Source: Alphaproteobacteria bacterium
GTDB taxonomy: Bacteria > Pseudomonadota > Alphaproteobacteria > Micavibrionales > Micavibrionaceae
Length of the DNA: 64,000 nucleotides
Assembly (NCBI GenBank): GCA_016699735.1
Contig: CP065008.1
Location: forward strand, 1,426,001 to 1,490,000
Direction: 5' to 3'
Below the pieces are notes generated by a model. The model saw nothing but the letters and a program-made list of their open reading frames with translations. It had not been told where the DNA came from and ran no database searches. This document shows, piece after piece, positions 25,222-34,721 of the stretch (positions are counted from its first letter, which is position 1; every line of letters starts with the position of its first letter). Made by a program: the position numbers and the translations under genes.

Positions 25222-25293
25222 CGTTGAACCAAGATATATATTCTGATTCAAACCTTTACGGACTGCCGGGACAACATAAGAAAGGCTATAATC

Positions 25294-25911
25294 ATGAGTG
25301 GAAAAAGACTCAGTTCCAAGCACAAAATCGACCGCCGTCTTGGCGTCAACCTCTGGGGGCGTCCGAAGTCTCCCTATAATAAACGCCAGACCGGACCCGG
25401 GATGCACGGCGCCCAGCGCGGCAAGCCTACAGGCTATGGCGTTCAGCTTTCCGCCAAGCAGCGACTGAAGGGCTATTACGGTAATATCGGGGAGCGCCAG
25501 TTCCGCCGCTATTTCCAGGAAGCGTCCCGCATGAAGGGCGATACCAGCCAAAACCTCATCGGACTGCTGGAAAGCCGTCTGGATGCGATTGTTTACCGCG
25601 CCTGTTTTGCGCCGACGGTGTTTTCGGCCCGCCAGCTGGTGAATCACCGCCACGTGACCGTGAACGGCAAGGTTATTAACATCCCGTCCTACCTCGTGAA
25701 AGAGGGCGATGTGGTCGAGATCCGCGAAAAATCCAAGAAAATGCCGCTGATCATGGTGGCCATCGAGACGCCCGAGCGCGACGTGCCGGATTACATCGAT
25801 TGCGACAAGAAGGCGCTGAAAGCTACTTATCTGCGTGTTCCGAAGCTGGAAGATGTGCCGTATCCGGTGCAGATCGAGCCGAATCTGGTGGTCGAGTTTT
25901 ACTCGCGCTAA
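25294..25911 (+). CDS. rpsD: 30S ribosomal protein S4
   Basis: 205 residues, full length. N-terminal SGKRLSSKHKIDRRLGVNLWG and the S4 RNA-binding domain (LESRLDAIVYRACFAPTVF, RQLVNHRHVTVNGKVINIPS) are diagnostic. Primary 16S rRNA binder that nucleates 30S assembly. Stand-alone here, as in alphaproteobacteria, with its own promoter and terminator. Confidence 0.98.
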   Translation: MSGKRLSSKHKIDRRLGVNLWGRPKSPYNKRQTGPGMHGAQRGKPTGYGVQLSAKQRLKGYYGNIGERQFRRYFQEASRMKGDTSQNLIGLLESRLDAIVYRACFAPTVFSARQLVNHRHVTVNGKVINIPSYLVKEGDVVEIREKSKKMPLIMVAIETPERDVPDYIDCDKKALKATYLRVPKLEDVPYPVQIEPNLVVEFYSR

Positions 25912-25935
25912 GAATTTCAAAAAACCTAATTCAAA

Positions 25936-25965
25936 AAGCCGCCTTTATCGGGCGGCTTTTTTTAT
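25936..25965 (+). terminator. rpsD terminator
   Basis: AAGCCGCC-TTTATCG-GGCGGCTT followed by a T-run. Confidence 0.9.
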
Positions 25966-25966
25966 C

Positions 25967-26692
25967 CTAAGGCTCAGTGTTTTTGCCGAGAAGGGCGGAG
26001 AGGACGCCGTGAAGGGTCCGCAGTTCCTGTTCCGTGATATCGGCGCGGACAAAGAGGTTCCGCAGATTGCGCTTCATGTAGGGGGCGACTTCGCCGGAGC
26101 GGAAGAAATGCTTTTCCTCCAGTTCGAGGATGAGGCGGGCGAGGAACCCTTCAATCCCTACCTGCTCTGCCGGAAGGCTGTCTTTGCGGTGCAGGCCGGA
26201 GGCGGGCGGGGCGAGGTGCAGGCGCGACCACTCATAGGCCATCACCAGCACGGCGGTGGCGATGTTCAGGGAGGTGAAGTCCGGGTTGACGGGAATATTC
26301 ACCACCCCCTGGCACAGGGCGATATCGTCATTGAGCAGGCCCATGCGCTCGGCGCCGAACAGAAAGCCGGCTTTCTGGCCGGATTGCTCACGGGCGGCGG
26401 CTTCGGCCACCGCCTGCTGCGGAGTGAAGACGGGTTTGACCATGTCACGGGGGCGGGCGGTGGTGCCCAGAACGAAATGCAGATCGGCGACGGCGTCCTG
26501 CAACGTGTCAAACACCCTGACGGGGGGCATGGCGGCGAGGGCGCCGGCGGACATGGTGTCGGCCTTTTCATTGGGCCAGCCGTCGCGGGGGGCGACGAGG
26601 CGCAGCTCCGCGAGGCCGAAATTCAGCATGGAACGGGCCGCCGCACCGATATTCTCGCCCATCTGGGGCTGGACCAGAATCATGCAAACCAT
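25967..26692 (-). CDS. trmJ: tRNA/rRNA 2'-O-methyltransferase, TrmJ type
   Basis: 241 residues of the SPOUT superfamily. N-terminal ILVQPQMGENIGAAARSM (the Asn-Ile-Gly SAM/RNA loop), then FLFGAERMGL and the C-terminal knot motif VNIPVNPDFTSLNIATAVL. The C-terminal ~75 residues are the TrmJ-specific extension. Methylates position 32 of several tRNAs. Convergent with rpsD, beginning just after its terminator. Confidence 0.88.
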   Translation of the reverse strand: MVCMILVQPQMGENIGAAARSMLNFGLAELRLVAPRDGWPNEKADTMSAGALAAMPPVRVFDTLQDAVADLHFVLGTTARPRDMVKPVFTPQQAVAEAAAREQSGQKAGFLFGAERMGLLNDDIALCQGVVNIPVNPDFTSLNIATAVLVMAYEWSRLHLAPPASGLHRKDSLPAEQVGIEGFLARLILELEEKHFFRSGEVAPYMKRNLRNLFVRADITEQELRTLHGVLSALLGKNTEP

Positions 26693-26861
26693 AGGGTTTT
26701 CCTCAAAAACCTTAAAAAGGTGAAAAAATCGTAAATTGCTATCCTATTGATTATTTTGCATTTTTCAACAAAGCTTTACTGCTTTCGGGAATCTCTGTAT
26801 ATATGGAATCCGCTAGAATACACGGCGTGTGGACTTATCGATTCGTTAGGGGGATAAAAAA

Positions 26862-27098
26862 ATGCTCATGAGAAGCGGATTACGGGAAATCGTTGAAAGC
26901 GCGGAAAAGCCTTTCAGCATCATTGAAGAATTTGCGTCACTCAGCCCCAAGAGAAAGGTTCTCTTGTGCGACCACTTGTTCGTCGAAGGCCGTCAGGCGT
27001 TCTACAACACGGTTGAGTTGCTGTGGCCCGAGGCGACGAATAACGATGCCAAAAAGCTGGAAAAATTCCTGTTTACGTTGAAGAACCGTTCCCACTAA
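26862..27098 (+). CDS. small hypothetical protein
   Basis: 78 residues, helical and charged (IVESAEKPFSIIEEFASLS, KKLEKFLFTLKNRSH), no signal or membrane segment. AGGGGGAT Shine-Dalgarno with good spacing and a strong terminator after it (27146) support a real short transcript. Function not recognised. Confidence 0.7.
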   Translation: MLMRSGLREIVESAEKPFSIIEEFASLSPKRKVLLCDHLFVEGRQAFYNTVELLWPEATNNDAKKLEKFLFTLKNRSH

Positions 27099-27145
27099 GT
27101 TCTGCGTTAGCACTTATTGGTCTTTTCTTTCTCAGTGTTTCTGAC

Positions 27146-27178
27146 AAGCCCCCGGATCGATACGGGGGCTTGTTTTGT
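27146..27178 (+). terminator. rho-independent terminator
   Basis: AAGCCCCCG-GATCGATA-CGGGGGCTT then GTTTTGTT. Confidence 0.88.
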
Positions 27179-27184
27179 TGTGAC

Positions 27185-27520
27185 CTACGCAGTTGTTGCT
27201 ATCCACAATCCAAACATCATCCATATGCTGTAGCTAATAAACACCGAAAAATGCAGGTATTTTTTGCCCAGAAACCTACACTCTAGATATATGAGTAAAA
27301 GAAAGGCTGGTATAAAAATCCAACCATGCGGATGAAGTAAAGCAAGTAGTGGAAGAAAGCTCCCGAAGAATATTACGATAGGCATCCTCTCAGGATTCGT
27401 AAAAAAGTCTTGTATTGGCGCACCAGAAATCAGAGTCCAAACAAATATTAAAACTACTATAAACAGAATACTTGCAAGCATACCGAAAATGACTTTTTTA
27501 AAAGCGTTTTCTTGTTCCAT
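27185..27520 (-). CDS. small integral membrane protein, unknown
   Basis: 111 residues with about four hydrophobic segments (IFGMLASILFIVVLIFVWTL, IVIFFGSFLPLLALL, WIFIPAFLLLIYLE, ISYSIWMMFGLWI). Lies 7 nt after the Sel1-like gene on the same strand, so probably co-transcribed. AT-rich relative to neighbours. Family not recognised. Confidence 0.6.
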   Translation of the reverse strand: MEQENAFKKVIFGMLASILFIVVLIFVWTLISGAPIQDFFTNPERMPIVIFFGSFLPLLALLHPHGWIFIPAFLLLIYLECRFLGKKYLHFSVFISYSIWMMFGLWIATTA

Positions 27521-27527
27521 TGCTGTC

Positions 27528-28049
27528 TTACCCAGGATGATCTTTAAATCGAACGACGGGTCTCTTTAAAACAAGACCGAGGTCTTTTTCGATATCGACG
27601 GGCTGGCCCAAATCCTCTCTTTCTTTTCCCCGCCAGTCCTCATGCATTTTGCGATACATTTCGCTTTTGGCGTGGTCAATTTCCACTCCGCAACGGCCGT
27701 TCCTATAGATATCGGATAAAAAAAGACCCGCGGTGGTCTCTCCCTCTCTTACTGCCAGATCCATCAGCATGAGCGCATACGGAATGTTCGGTTTCAGGCC
27801 GCCTTCGCCATTTTTAATCATTGTTGCCACGTTCCATTTGGCGTCAATATTGCCGTTTTTTACGGCTTGCACGTACCAGTAGACCGCGCCTTCCTCGTCC
27901 TGTTGAACGACATATTGTCCACCTGTTGCTAAAGCCGCGCCCAGCAGATTTTGTGCGCAAGGATTACCAGATTCTGCGTCTTTTATGCGCCACTTTATGG
28001 CTTCGATGCGCTCCTCTATTTCGGCTTCGGTAAATTTTTTACGCGGCAT
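27528..28049 (-). CDS. Sel1-like repeat protein
   Basis: 173 residues, no signal peptide. Residues ~28-145 contain degenerate 36-residue Sel1/TPR-like units: AQNLLGAALATGG, EGAVYWYVQAVKNGNIDAKW, and PYALMLMDLAVREGETTAGL. Such solenoids mediate protein-protein contacts. Starts directly after the gltX stop (no gap), so it is the second gene of that transcript. Confidence 0.7.
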   Translation of the reverse strand: MPRKKFTEAEIEERIEAIKWRIKDAESGNPCAQNLLGAALATGGQYVVQQDEEGAVYWYVQAVKNGNIDAKWNVATMIKNGEGGLKPNIPYALMLMDLAVREGETTAGLFLSDIYRNGRCGVEIDHAKSEMYRKMHEDWRGKEREDLGQPVDIEKDLGLVLKRPVVRFKDHPG

Positions 28050-29384
28050 CTAAGCCCCGAGGCGTTTGCGCGTTTTTTCCGGGCCGATGAGCAGGAGGAG
28101 GTCGGCGAGCTCGGGGCCGTGTTCCATGCCTGTTAAAGCTTTGCGGAGGGGCATGAAAAGCTGCTTGCCCTTACGGCCCGTCTGGATTTTTACGGCATCG
28201 ACCCAGACGCCCCATGTGTCGCGGGTCCAAGGGCTTGCTGGGAGAAGTTTCGCGGCTTCGGTGATAAAGGCCTGATCTTCGATCACGGGTTCGACCGGGC
28301 CGTTGGCGACGCGCCACCATTCCTTCGCGTCCTCCAGCTTTTCGAGGTTGGGGCGCACGATTTCCCAGAAGCTTTCGCTCATTTCCGTGAGGCCGATCTG
28401 GGCAAGACGGGGTTTTATCTGTGTGTAGGACATATGATGCAGGATTTTCGCGTTCAGGCGGGTGAGTTCCTCCTGATCGAATTTCGGAGTGCCGCGGCCG
28501 AATTTGGCGATATCGAAATGGCCGATCACGTCTTTCATCTCGGTGAAGGGCTCGATGGGGTCGGAGGTGCCGAGGCGGGCCAGCAGGCTGACCACCGCCA
28601 TGGGTTCCAGCCCTTCCTGATCACGCAATTCCTTGAGGTTCAATGCGCCGAGGCGTTTGGAAAGCTTGCCGCCCTGCGCGTCCGAAAGCAGGGGCAGGTG
28701 GGCGAAGCTTGGGGGCTTTGCGCCCAGCGCCTCGAACATCTGGACGTGCATCGCGGTATTCGTCACATGATCCTCGCCGCGCACGATATGGGTCATTTTG
28801 TAGTCGATATCGTCGATCACCGAACAAAGGTGATACAGCGGGCTGCCATCCTCGCGGATCAGCACGGGGTCGGACATATCGCCGCCCTCGAAATGCACGG
28901 GGCCGCGCACCTCGTCGTCCCAGCGGATGGGGGCGTGGTTCATTTTAAAGCGCCAGTGGGGCTTGCGGCCCTGCGCCTCGAAGGCTTTTTTTTGCTCGTC
29001 GGTGAGTTTCAGCGCCTCGCGGTCATAAAGGGGCGGGAGTTTGCGGGCGAGCTGGCTCTTGCGTTTGAGTTCCAGTTCCTCGGAGGTTTCATAGCACGGG
29101 TAGAGGCGGCCGGAGGCTTTGAGTTGCTCGATCTTGAGGTTGTAATACTCAAGGCGGTCTTGCTGGCGGGTTTTGTCGTCCCAGTTTATGCCGAGCCATT
29201 TCAGCCCGTCCTCAATCGCGTCCTCGTATTCCTTCTTGGAGCGTTCGAGGTCGGTATCGTCGATGCGGAGCAGGAAATGGCCATTCCTGGAGCGGGCGTA
29301 AAGCCAAGTAATCAGCGCCGTGCGGGCATTGCCGATATGCAGCATTCCGGTGGGCGAGGGGGCGAATCTTACTCTGATGGTCAT
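28050..29384 (-). CDS. gltX: glutamyl-tRNA synthetase
   Basis: 444 residues, slightly short for the family. Class I signature HIGN at 16-19 (FAPSPTGMLHIGNA) and KLSKR near residue 240 (the KMSKS equivalent). Charges tRNA-Glu, and possibly tRNA-Gln, in the cytoplasm. Alphaproteobacteria often carry two GltX paralogs; this one is a short form. Confidence 0.93.
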   Translation of the reverse strand: MTIRVRFAPSPTGMLHIGNARTALITWLYARSRNGHFLLRIDDTDLERSKKEYEDAIEDGLKWLGINWDDKTRQQDRLEYYNLKIEQLKASGRLYPCYETSEELELKRKSQLARKLPPLYDREALKLTDEQKKAFEAQGRKPHWRFKMNHAPIRWDDEVRGPVHFEGGDMSDPVLIREDGSPLYHLCSVIDDIDYKMTHIVRGEDHVTNTAMHVQMFEALGAKPPSFAHLPLLSDAQGGKLSKRLGALNLKELRDQEGLEPMAVVSLLARLGTSDPIEPFTEMKDVIGHFDIAKFGRGTPKFDQEELTRLNAKILHHMSYTQIKPRLAQIGLTEMSESFWEIVRPNLEKLEDAKEWWRVANGPVEPVIEDQAFITEAAKLLPASPWTRDTWGVWVDAVKIQTGRKGKQLFMPLRKALTGMEHGPELADLLLLIGPEKTRKRLGA

Positions 29385-29432
29385 TTTATAGCTTTCCTGC
29401 TTCCGCTTCGGTCTTCCTCAATAGCCGGAAGT

Positions 29433-31112
29433 TCAGGCTTTTTCAATGGTTTTAAGGAAATGGTTGGTGATGGGGTAGCGGCGGTCGCGGCCAAAGGCGC
29501 GGGAGGATATCTTGACCCCCGGCGGAGCCTGACGGCGCTTGTATTCGGCGCGGTCCAGCATTGTCCAGACTTTCAGCACGGTTTCCGGGGCGTGGCCGCG
29601 GGCGGCGATTTCGGCCACGCCTTGCTCGTTCTCGATCAGGCCTTCGAGGATATCGTCGAGTTCCTTGTAGGGGGGGAGGGTGTCCTGATCGGTCTGGTTG
29701 TCCTTGAGTTCGGCGGTGGGCGCCTTGGTGAAGATGTTTTCCGGGATTTTCGCGCCTTCGGGGGCGAGGCTGCCCAATGGGATGTTTTCGTTGCGCCAGC
29801 GGGAGAGGGCGTAGACCTCCATTTTATAAAGGTCTTTCAGGACGTTGAATCCGCCGCACATATCGCCGTACAAAGTGGCGTAGCCGACAGCCATTTCGGA
29901 TTTGTTTCCGGTCGAAAGCACCATGGCACCCGTGGCGTTCGAAAGCGCCATGAGGATCAGGCCGCGCGCACGGGGCTGGATATTTTCATGGGTCGTTGCG
30001 GGGGTGCTTTTATCAAAGTAAGAGGTCAGCACATCCTGAAACGCGGCAAAGGGTTTTTCGATGGAGATATTGTCCAGACGGATGCTCAGATTTTTTGCCA
30101 TCGCGGCGGCATCGTCGAGGCTTTCCTGCGAGGTGTAGCGCGAGGGCATCATGACGCCGCGCACCTTGTCCGGGCCGAGGGCATCGGCGGCGATCATGGC
30201 GCTGATCGCGCTGTCGATCCCGCCCGAAAGACCGAGGATCACGCCGGGGAAGCCGTTCTTGGCGATATAATCGCGCAGGCCGAGCATCAGGGCACCGTAC
30301 ACATCGCCGAGGCCGCAGCGGGGCAGGGAGTCTTCGGAGAGATGTTTCAGGCTTTCGCCCGCTTTTGCCCATATCTCCGGCGCGAGAAGATCGAGGCTTT
30401 CGGTGAAGGCGGGGGAGCGGTGGACACATTCGCCCTTATCGTTCAAGGCGAAGGAGGCGCCGTCGAACACCAGTTCATCCTGACCGCCGACCTGATTGAC
30501 ATAGACTAGCGGCAGGCCGGTTTCGCGGACACGGCGATGAGCCTGCAGGAGTCTGCGGGAGAGGTGCCTTTGTGAGAAAGGGCTGCCGTTGGGGACGATC
30601 AGGATTTGTGCGCCCTTTTCCTTGAGGTTTTTCGCGCAGCGGGCGAACCACATATCCTCGCAGGTCATGAGGCCGAGCTTTATGCCCCTGAAGGTGACAG
30701 GCTCTGGCAGAGGTCCGGCCTTAAACAGGCGCTGCTCGTCGAAGACGCCGTAGTTGGGGAGTTCGTGCTTCAGGACCGCTGCGAGAATTTTTCCCTCGGC
30801 GATCAGCAGGGCGGCGTTATAGCGGTCGCCTTGCATCCTCCACGGAGTGGAAATAATCGCAGCGGATTTTTTTTCCTTACTGGCGGCGAGAATGTCTTCC
30901 ACCTGTTGCTCTATTTTTTCAAGAAAAACAGGTTTCAGCACGAGGTCTTCGGGCGGATAGCCGCAGGTGACCATTTCAGGGAAAACCACCAGATCGGCGT
31001 TTGAGTCAAAACGATCCCACGCGGCCAGAATTTTTTTCGTGTTGCCCGTGAGATCGCCCAGAACCGGGTTGATTTGCGCCATGCCGATGCGGAGGGGAAA
31101 CGAAGAGGTCAT
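29433..31112 (-). CDS. nadE: glutamine-dependent NAD+ synthetase
   Basis: 559 residues. N-terminal nitrilase-type glutaminase (Glu in VFPEMVTCGYPPEDL, Lys in LKHELPNYGVFDE, Cys in LGLMTCEDMWF) and C-terminal ATP-pyrophosphatase domain with ILGLSGGIDSAISAMIA near residue 297. Makes NAD+ from nicotinic acid adenine dinucleotide using glutamine as ammonia donor. Located 48 nt upstream of gltX on the same strand. Confidence 0.95.
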   Translation of the reverse strand: MTSSFPLRIGMAQINPVLGDLTGNTKKILAAWDRFDSNADLVVFPEMVTCGYPPEDLVLKPVFLEKIEQQVEDILAASKEKKSAAIISTPWRMQGDRYNAALLIAEGKILAAVLKHELPNYGVFDEQRLFKAGPLPEPVTFRGIKLGLMTCEDMWFARCAKNLKEKGAQILIVPNGSPFSQRHLSRRLLQAHRRVRETGLPLVYVNQVGGQDELVFDGASFALNDKGECVHRSPAFTESLDLLAPEIWAKAGESLKHLSEDSLPRCGLGDVYGALMLGLRDYIAKNGFPGVILGLSGGIDSAISAMIAADALGPDKVRGVMMPSRYTSQESLDDAAAMAKNLSIRLDNISIEKPFAAFQDVLTSYFDKSTPATTHENIQPRARGLILMALSNATGAMVLSTGNKSEMAVGYATLYGDMCGGFNVLKDLYKMEVYALSRWRNENIPLGSLAPEGAKIPENIFTKAPTAELKDNQTDQDTLPPYKELDDILEGLIENEQGVAEIAARGHAPETVLKVWTMLDRAEYKRRQAPPGVKISSRAFGRDRRYPITNHFLKTIEKA

Positions 31113-31173
31113 GTTTCAAGCCTGTCCCAAAAGTTCCCCAAGCCTAGCGCAAACAGATTTTCCTGCAAACCCC

Positions 31174-32568
31174 TTATTCTGCCGCTGCCGGGTTCAGGCT
31201 CCGCAGGTCCGGGTTTCTGGACCGGATAGCCTTCAATTCATCGGAGATCAGGAACGCCAGTTCCAGCGCCTGATTGGCGTTCAGGCGCGGATCGCAGTGC
31301 GTGTGGTAGCGGTTGGAGAGATCTTCGTCTCCGATCGCTTCGGCGCCGCCGACACATTCGGTCACGTTCTGCCCGGTCATTTCGATATGGATGCCGCCGG
31401 GGTGGGTGCCTTCTGTTCTGTGGACCGAAAAGAATCCGCGCACTTCGGCAAGGATATGATCGAAGGGGCGGGTCTTGTAGCCACTATTCGATTTGATCGT
31501 ATTGCCGTGCATCGGGTCGCAGGACCAGACGACGGCGCGGCCTTCCTGCTTCACCTTTTTGACGAGCGGGGCCAGTTTGTCCTCCACCTGCCGGTAACCC
31601 ATGCGGGCGATCAGCGTCAGGCGGCCGGGAATGTTTTCGGGGTTCAGCGCATCGATCAGGCGGATCAGTTCGTCCGGCTGGAGCGCCGGGGAGCATTTCA
31701 GGCCAATCGGGTTCTTGATGCCGCGCACGAATTCGATCTGGGCGTGGTCTTCCTGATGAGTCCGGGCGCCGATCCAGACGAAGTGGGCGGAGGTGTCGTA
31801 CCAGTCGCCCGTGAGGCTGTCGGTGCGGGTCATGGCTTCCTCGTATGGAAGAAGCAGGGCTTCGTGCGAGGTATAGAAGCTGGTCTCGCGGATCGAGGGG
31901 ACGACATCGGCGGTGATGCCGCAGGCGGCCATGAAACGCAGGGCATCGTCGATGCGGTCCGCGAGATCCTGATAGCGTTCGCCGAGCGGACTGTTTTCCA
32001 CGAAACCGAGGTTCCACTGGTGAACCTTGTTGAGGTCGGCATACCCGCCCGAGGCAAAGGCGCGCAGGAGGTTGAGGGTCGCGGCAGCCTGATTGTATCC
32101 CTTGACCATGCGCTGAGGGTCGGGTTCGCGGGCTTCAGGGGTAAAATCGAACGCGTTGATGTTGTCACCCCGGTAGCTTGGAAGAGTCATCCCGTCTTTT
32201 GTTTCCATATCCTCGGAGCGCGGTTTGGCATATTGTCCGGCCATGCGGCCCACCTTTACGACGGGCAGGGAGCCGGAATAGGTCAGGATCACGGCCATCT
32301 GCAGCAGGACGCGGAAGGAGTCGCGGATTTTATTGGCGTTGAATTCGGCAAAACTTTCGGCGCAGTCGCCGCCCTGCAGGAGGAACCCCTGTCCTGCCGA
32401 GACCTGCCCCAGCTTTTTCATCAGGTCGCGGGCTTCCCCGGCAAAAACGAGAGGCGGCATCGCGGCGATTTCGCGCTCGGCAGCCTTGAGCGCCACCTCG
32501 TCCTTATAGACGGGAAGCTGCTTGACGGGCTTTTCTCTCCATGATTGCGGGGTCCAGGTTTTCGACAT
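31174..32568 (-). CDS. class II (plant-like) DAHP synthase
   Basis: 464 residues from the ATG at 32568, which has AAGGAGCACC upstream; longer in-frame starts lack such a signal. N-terminal TWTPQSWREKPVKQLP and the GGDCAESF, RMAGQYAKPRS and HTHCDPRLN motifs are diagnostic of class II 3-deoxy-D-arabino-heptulosonate-7-phosphate synthase, the first shikimate-pathway enzyme, with Mn2+ or another metal bound by the Cys and His. Not the AroG/F/H type of E. coli. Confidence 0.94.
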   Translation of the reverse strand: MSKTWTPQSWREKPVKQLPVYKDEVALKAAEREIAAMPPLVFAGEARDLMKKLGQVSAGQGFLLQGGDCAESFAEFNANKIRDSFRVLLQMAVILTYSGSLPVVKVGRMAGQYAKPRSEDMETKDGMTLPSYRGDNINAFDFTPEAREPDPQRMVKGYNQAAATLNLLRAFASGGYADLNKVHQWNLGFVENSPLGERYQDLADRIDDALRFMAACGITADVVPSIRETSFYTSHEALLLPYEEAMTRTDSLTGDWYDTSAHFVWIGARTHQEDHAQIEFVRGIKNPIGLKCSPALQPDELIRLIDALNPENIPGRLTLIARMGYRQVEDKLAPLVKKVKQEGRAVVWSCDPMHGNTIKSNSGYKTRPFDHILAEVRGFFSVHRTEGTHPGGIHIEMTGQNVTECVGGAEAIGDEDLSNRYHTHCDPRLNANQALELAFLISDELKAIRSRNPDLRSLNPAAAE

Positions 32569-32754
32569 TCGGTGCTCCTTTGCACTCATTCGCAGATTTG
32601 GAAAGGAAGTTATGCATAAATCGCCCTGTTTTAGCAATTCTTTAAGAAAAAAAACACCAAATCGGGCCTCTTAGGCGCATTCTTCAGACTTTTTTCAGGG
32701 GTTGGCGGTATAACTTATTGAGGCATTTTAACAATTTCATTTTTTATCCTTATT

Positions 32755-33837
32755 ATGAACTCTTCGGGCGTGAGTGTTTTGAAACAGGACTATCCGGCTT
32801 CTTCGATTTCGTGCTGGGCGGGGGCGTTTTCAGCTCTCGGCCCTGTTCTTGCGTCCGTCACTCAAACCGAACAAGGTCTTTCTCACAATGCGGTGCTGAA
32901 GAGTTTCGATCTCCTTGAAGACTCCCTGAAAAATCTAAAAAAGCCCGGAGAAGATATTTTTGCCACGGATACGCTTGTCGATGCGGGGGGCGATTATACT
33001 TTGAGCGGCCTTGCGTTTTTGGCGCTTGAGAAGCTTGGATTCGAGGGAGAGGATGAAATCCTCGTCCGGCCCCTACTGGTGGCCAGCGTTCTGGGTGAAA
33101 TCCCACATACACTGTCGTACCATAACACCGCCCATTTCCGTAAAGTCCTTTATCACGCGATTCGCTTGATCGTCACGGACCGGACGCTTTCCGGTCCGGC
33201 GCAGCCGGGTCTTTCGAAGGAACAAGCCGTCTTGCTGATGATCGCCGCCTGCATCCACGATCTGGGGCATGACGGGTCGAGCAACATTGCCAGTGGGCAG
33301 TACGAGCCGGGGCGTCTGGAACAACGGTCCTGCGCTCTTGCCGAGCCTTATCTGACGGCGGCGGGGATGAGCGAAGGGGCGCTCTCCTACCTGCGAACGA
33401 TGGTTTTGTGTACCGATGCCAGCCGACCGGACAATCCGTCCTGTCCGCTCAGCCAGCTGAAGGCCGCCTACCATCATCATTTTTCGGAATTTTCCGGGAA
33501 ATCCGAACACAGCGCGGGGCAGGTGTTCGCCTTTTTGCGGAACCGTAAAGACCTGACTCTTCTGGCGATGTACCTGCACGAGGCGGATATCATGAGTTCT
33601 GCGGGCGTGTCCTATGAGCGTACCCAGTGTGAGACGATCCAGTTCAAACAGGAGCGTGGAGAAGGGGCGGCGCGACCCTCGGATGTGCTGGAGTTTTTTG
33701 ATACGATCTGCCGCGGCGGATTTTTAACGCGGGCCGGAAAGGCGCTGGCGCAAAGGCCTTATGAGTCCATTCGGGCGGCGGTCGAGCTGGATTTCGAAAG
33801 TGGAAACGCTGTGTATCGGAATCAAGAGTCCTGCTGA
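32755..33837 (+). CDS. HD-type phosphohydrolase resembling class I cyclic-nucleotide phosphodiesterases
   Basis: 360 residues, soluble. The metal-site motifs of class I PDEs occur in order: SYHNTAHFRKVLYHA (YHN at 122-124, His127), CIHDLGHDGSSN (His168-Asp169, His172), RLEQRS near 188-192, LCTDASRP (Asp221) and LHEADIMSS (Asp278). The first ~110 residues are not recognised. Substrate not shown; cAMP hydrolysis is the hypothesis. Its last 16 nt overlap the end of the convergent acyltransferase gene. Confidence 0.75.
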   Translation: MNSSGVSVLKQDYPASSISCWAGAFSALGPVLASVTQTEQGLSHNAVLKSFDLLEDSLKNLKKPGEDIFATDTLVDAGGDYTLSGLAFLALEKLGFEGEDEILVRPLLVASVLGEIPHTLSYHNTAHFRKVLYHAIRLIVTDRTLSGPAQPGLSKEQAVLLMIAACIHDLGHDGSSNIASGQYEPGRLEQRSCALAEPYLTAAGMSEGALSYLRTMVLCTDASRPDNPSCPLSQLKAAYHHHFSEFSGKSEHSAGQVFAFLRNRKDLTLLAMYLHEADIMSSAGVSYERTQCETIQFKQERGEGAARPSDVLEFFDTICRGGFLTRAGKALAQRPYESIRAAVELDFESGNAVYRNQESC

Positions 33838-34721
33838 GATTCATGATCTTTGGGCGCGTCGGGCCATCTTCGATGCAGCCAGAGCCATTGTTCGGGATTT
33901 TCCCTGATCCATCCTTCGATGATTTCATGCGCCTGCGCGATGACGTTTTCAACAGGTAGGGGCTGTCCGTTGTCGTCGTGCGTTTTCAGAGGCGGTTCAA
34001 TCGTGCCTTCGAAGCGGCAGCCCATCTTTCGCACGATTTTTGCGGGAATCAGCGGGCATTCGAACCGCTGAGCCAACTGGACGAAAATCGGGTTGGTCAT
34101 GGCGGGATGGCCGAAGAAAGGGACGGATATACCCTCATTGTACTTCTGGTCGATCAGGATGCCCAGATAGCGCCCTGAGCGCAGACTGGCGATGATCGGG
34201 CGGCCGCTTTCCGCGGCCTTGCGGAACCCCTTTAGACGTCCGCCGAGACTTCTCGCCTTGTTGAGCAAAGAAGCCGTCCAGGGGTTGTTGGGTTCGCGGT
34301 AGGTCAGGTCGATTTCCTTGTTGAACTGGGTATAAAAGGCCGGGCAGTTGATTTCCCAATTTCCCAAATGAGCGCCGAAAAAAACGGCGGGGCTGCCGGA
34401 TTGAAAAAGTCTTTCGAGATTTTCCTTGCCCGTGATGATCGTATAATCCCGGCTCAGGCGCTCCAGATGAGGGTATTCGGCGATGACGCGGCCCAGATTG
34501 TCCCACATTCCTTTGAGGATTTCGTTTTGTCTGGCTGTCGAGATTTCGGGGAAGGCGCGTTCGATATTCTTGCGGGCCTTGCGGGAGGCGGCGAGGCGCG
34601 GGCCAACGGTGCGCCCGATCCAGCCGCCGATGGCCGACGCCTTTTCCGGTCCCAGAATCCTGAAAATTCCGAAGAGAAGGAACAGCAGAGCGGCTTCGAG
34701 GGCATAGCGCAGTTTTTTCAT
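33822..34721 (-). CDS. lpxL: lipid A lauroyl/myristoyl acyltransferase family (LpxL/HtrB)
   Basis: 299 residues from the ATG at 34721, inside the lpxK stop (ATGA). N-terminal hydrophobic anchor (LEAALLFLLFGIFRILG), then the acyltransferase catalytic motif HLGNWEI (H-x4-E type) and the GISVPFFGHPA block. Ends with EQWLWLHRRWPDAP, usual for the family. Adds secondary acyl chains to lipid A at the inner membrane. Last gene of waaA-lpxK-lpxL. Confidence 0.88.
   Translation of the reverse strand: MKKLRYALEAALLFLLFGIFRILGPEKASAIGGWIGRTVGPRLAASRKARKNIERAFPEISTARQNEILKGMWDNLGRVIAEYPHLERLSRDYTIITGKENLERLFQSGSPAVFFGAHLGNWEINCPAFYTQFNKEIDLTYREPNNPWTASLLNKARSLGGRLKGFRKAAESGRPIIASLRSGRYLGILIDQKYNEGISVPFFGHPAMTNPIFVQLAQRFECPLIPAKIVRKMGCRFEGTIEPPLKTHDDNGQPLPVENVIAQAHEIIEGWIRENPEQWLWLHRRWPDAPKDHESQQDS

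Noticed and set aside
28434..30509. 691-codon plus-strand open frame opposite gltX and nadE
   Set aside because: Fully antisense to two enzymes with intact catalytic motifs; the translation has no recognisable domain and no ribosome-binding site.
30967..32544. 525-codon plus-strand frame opposite nadE and DAHP synthase
   Set aside because: Same antisense shadow effect in GC-biased third positions.
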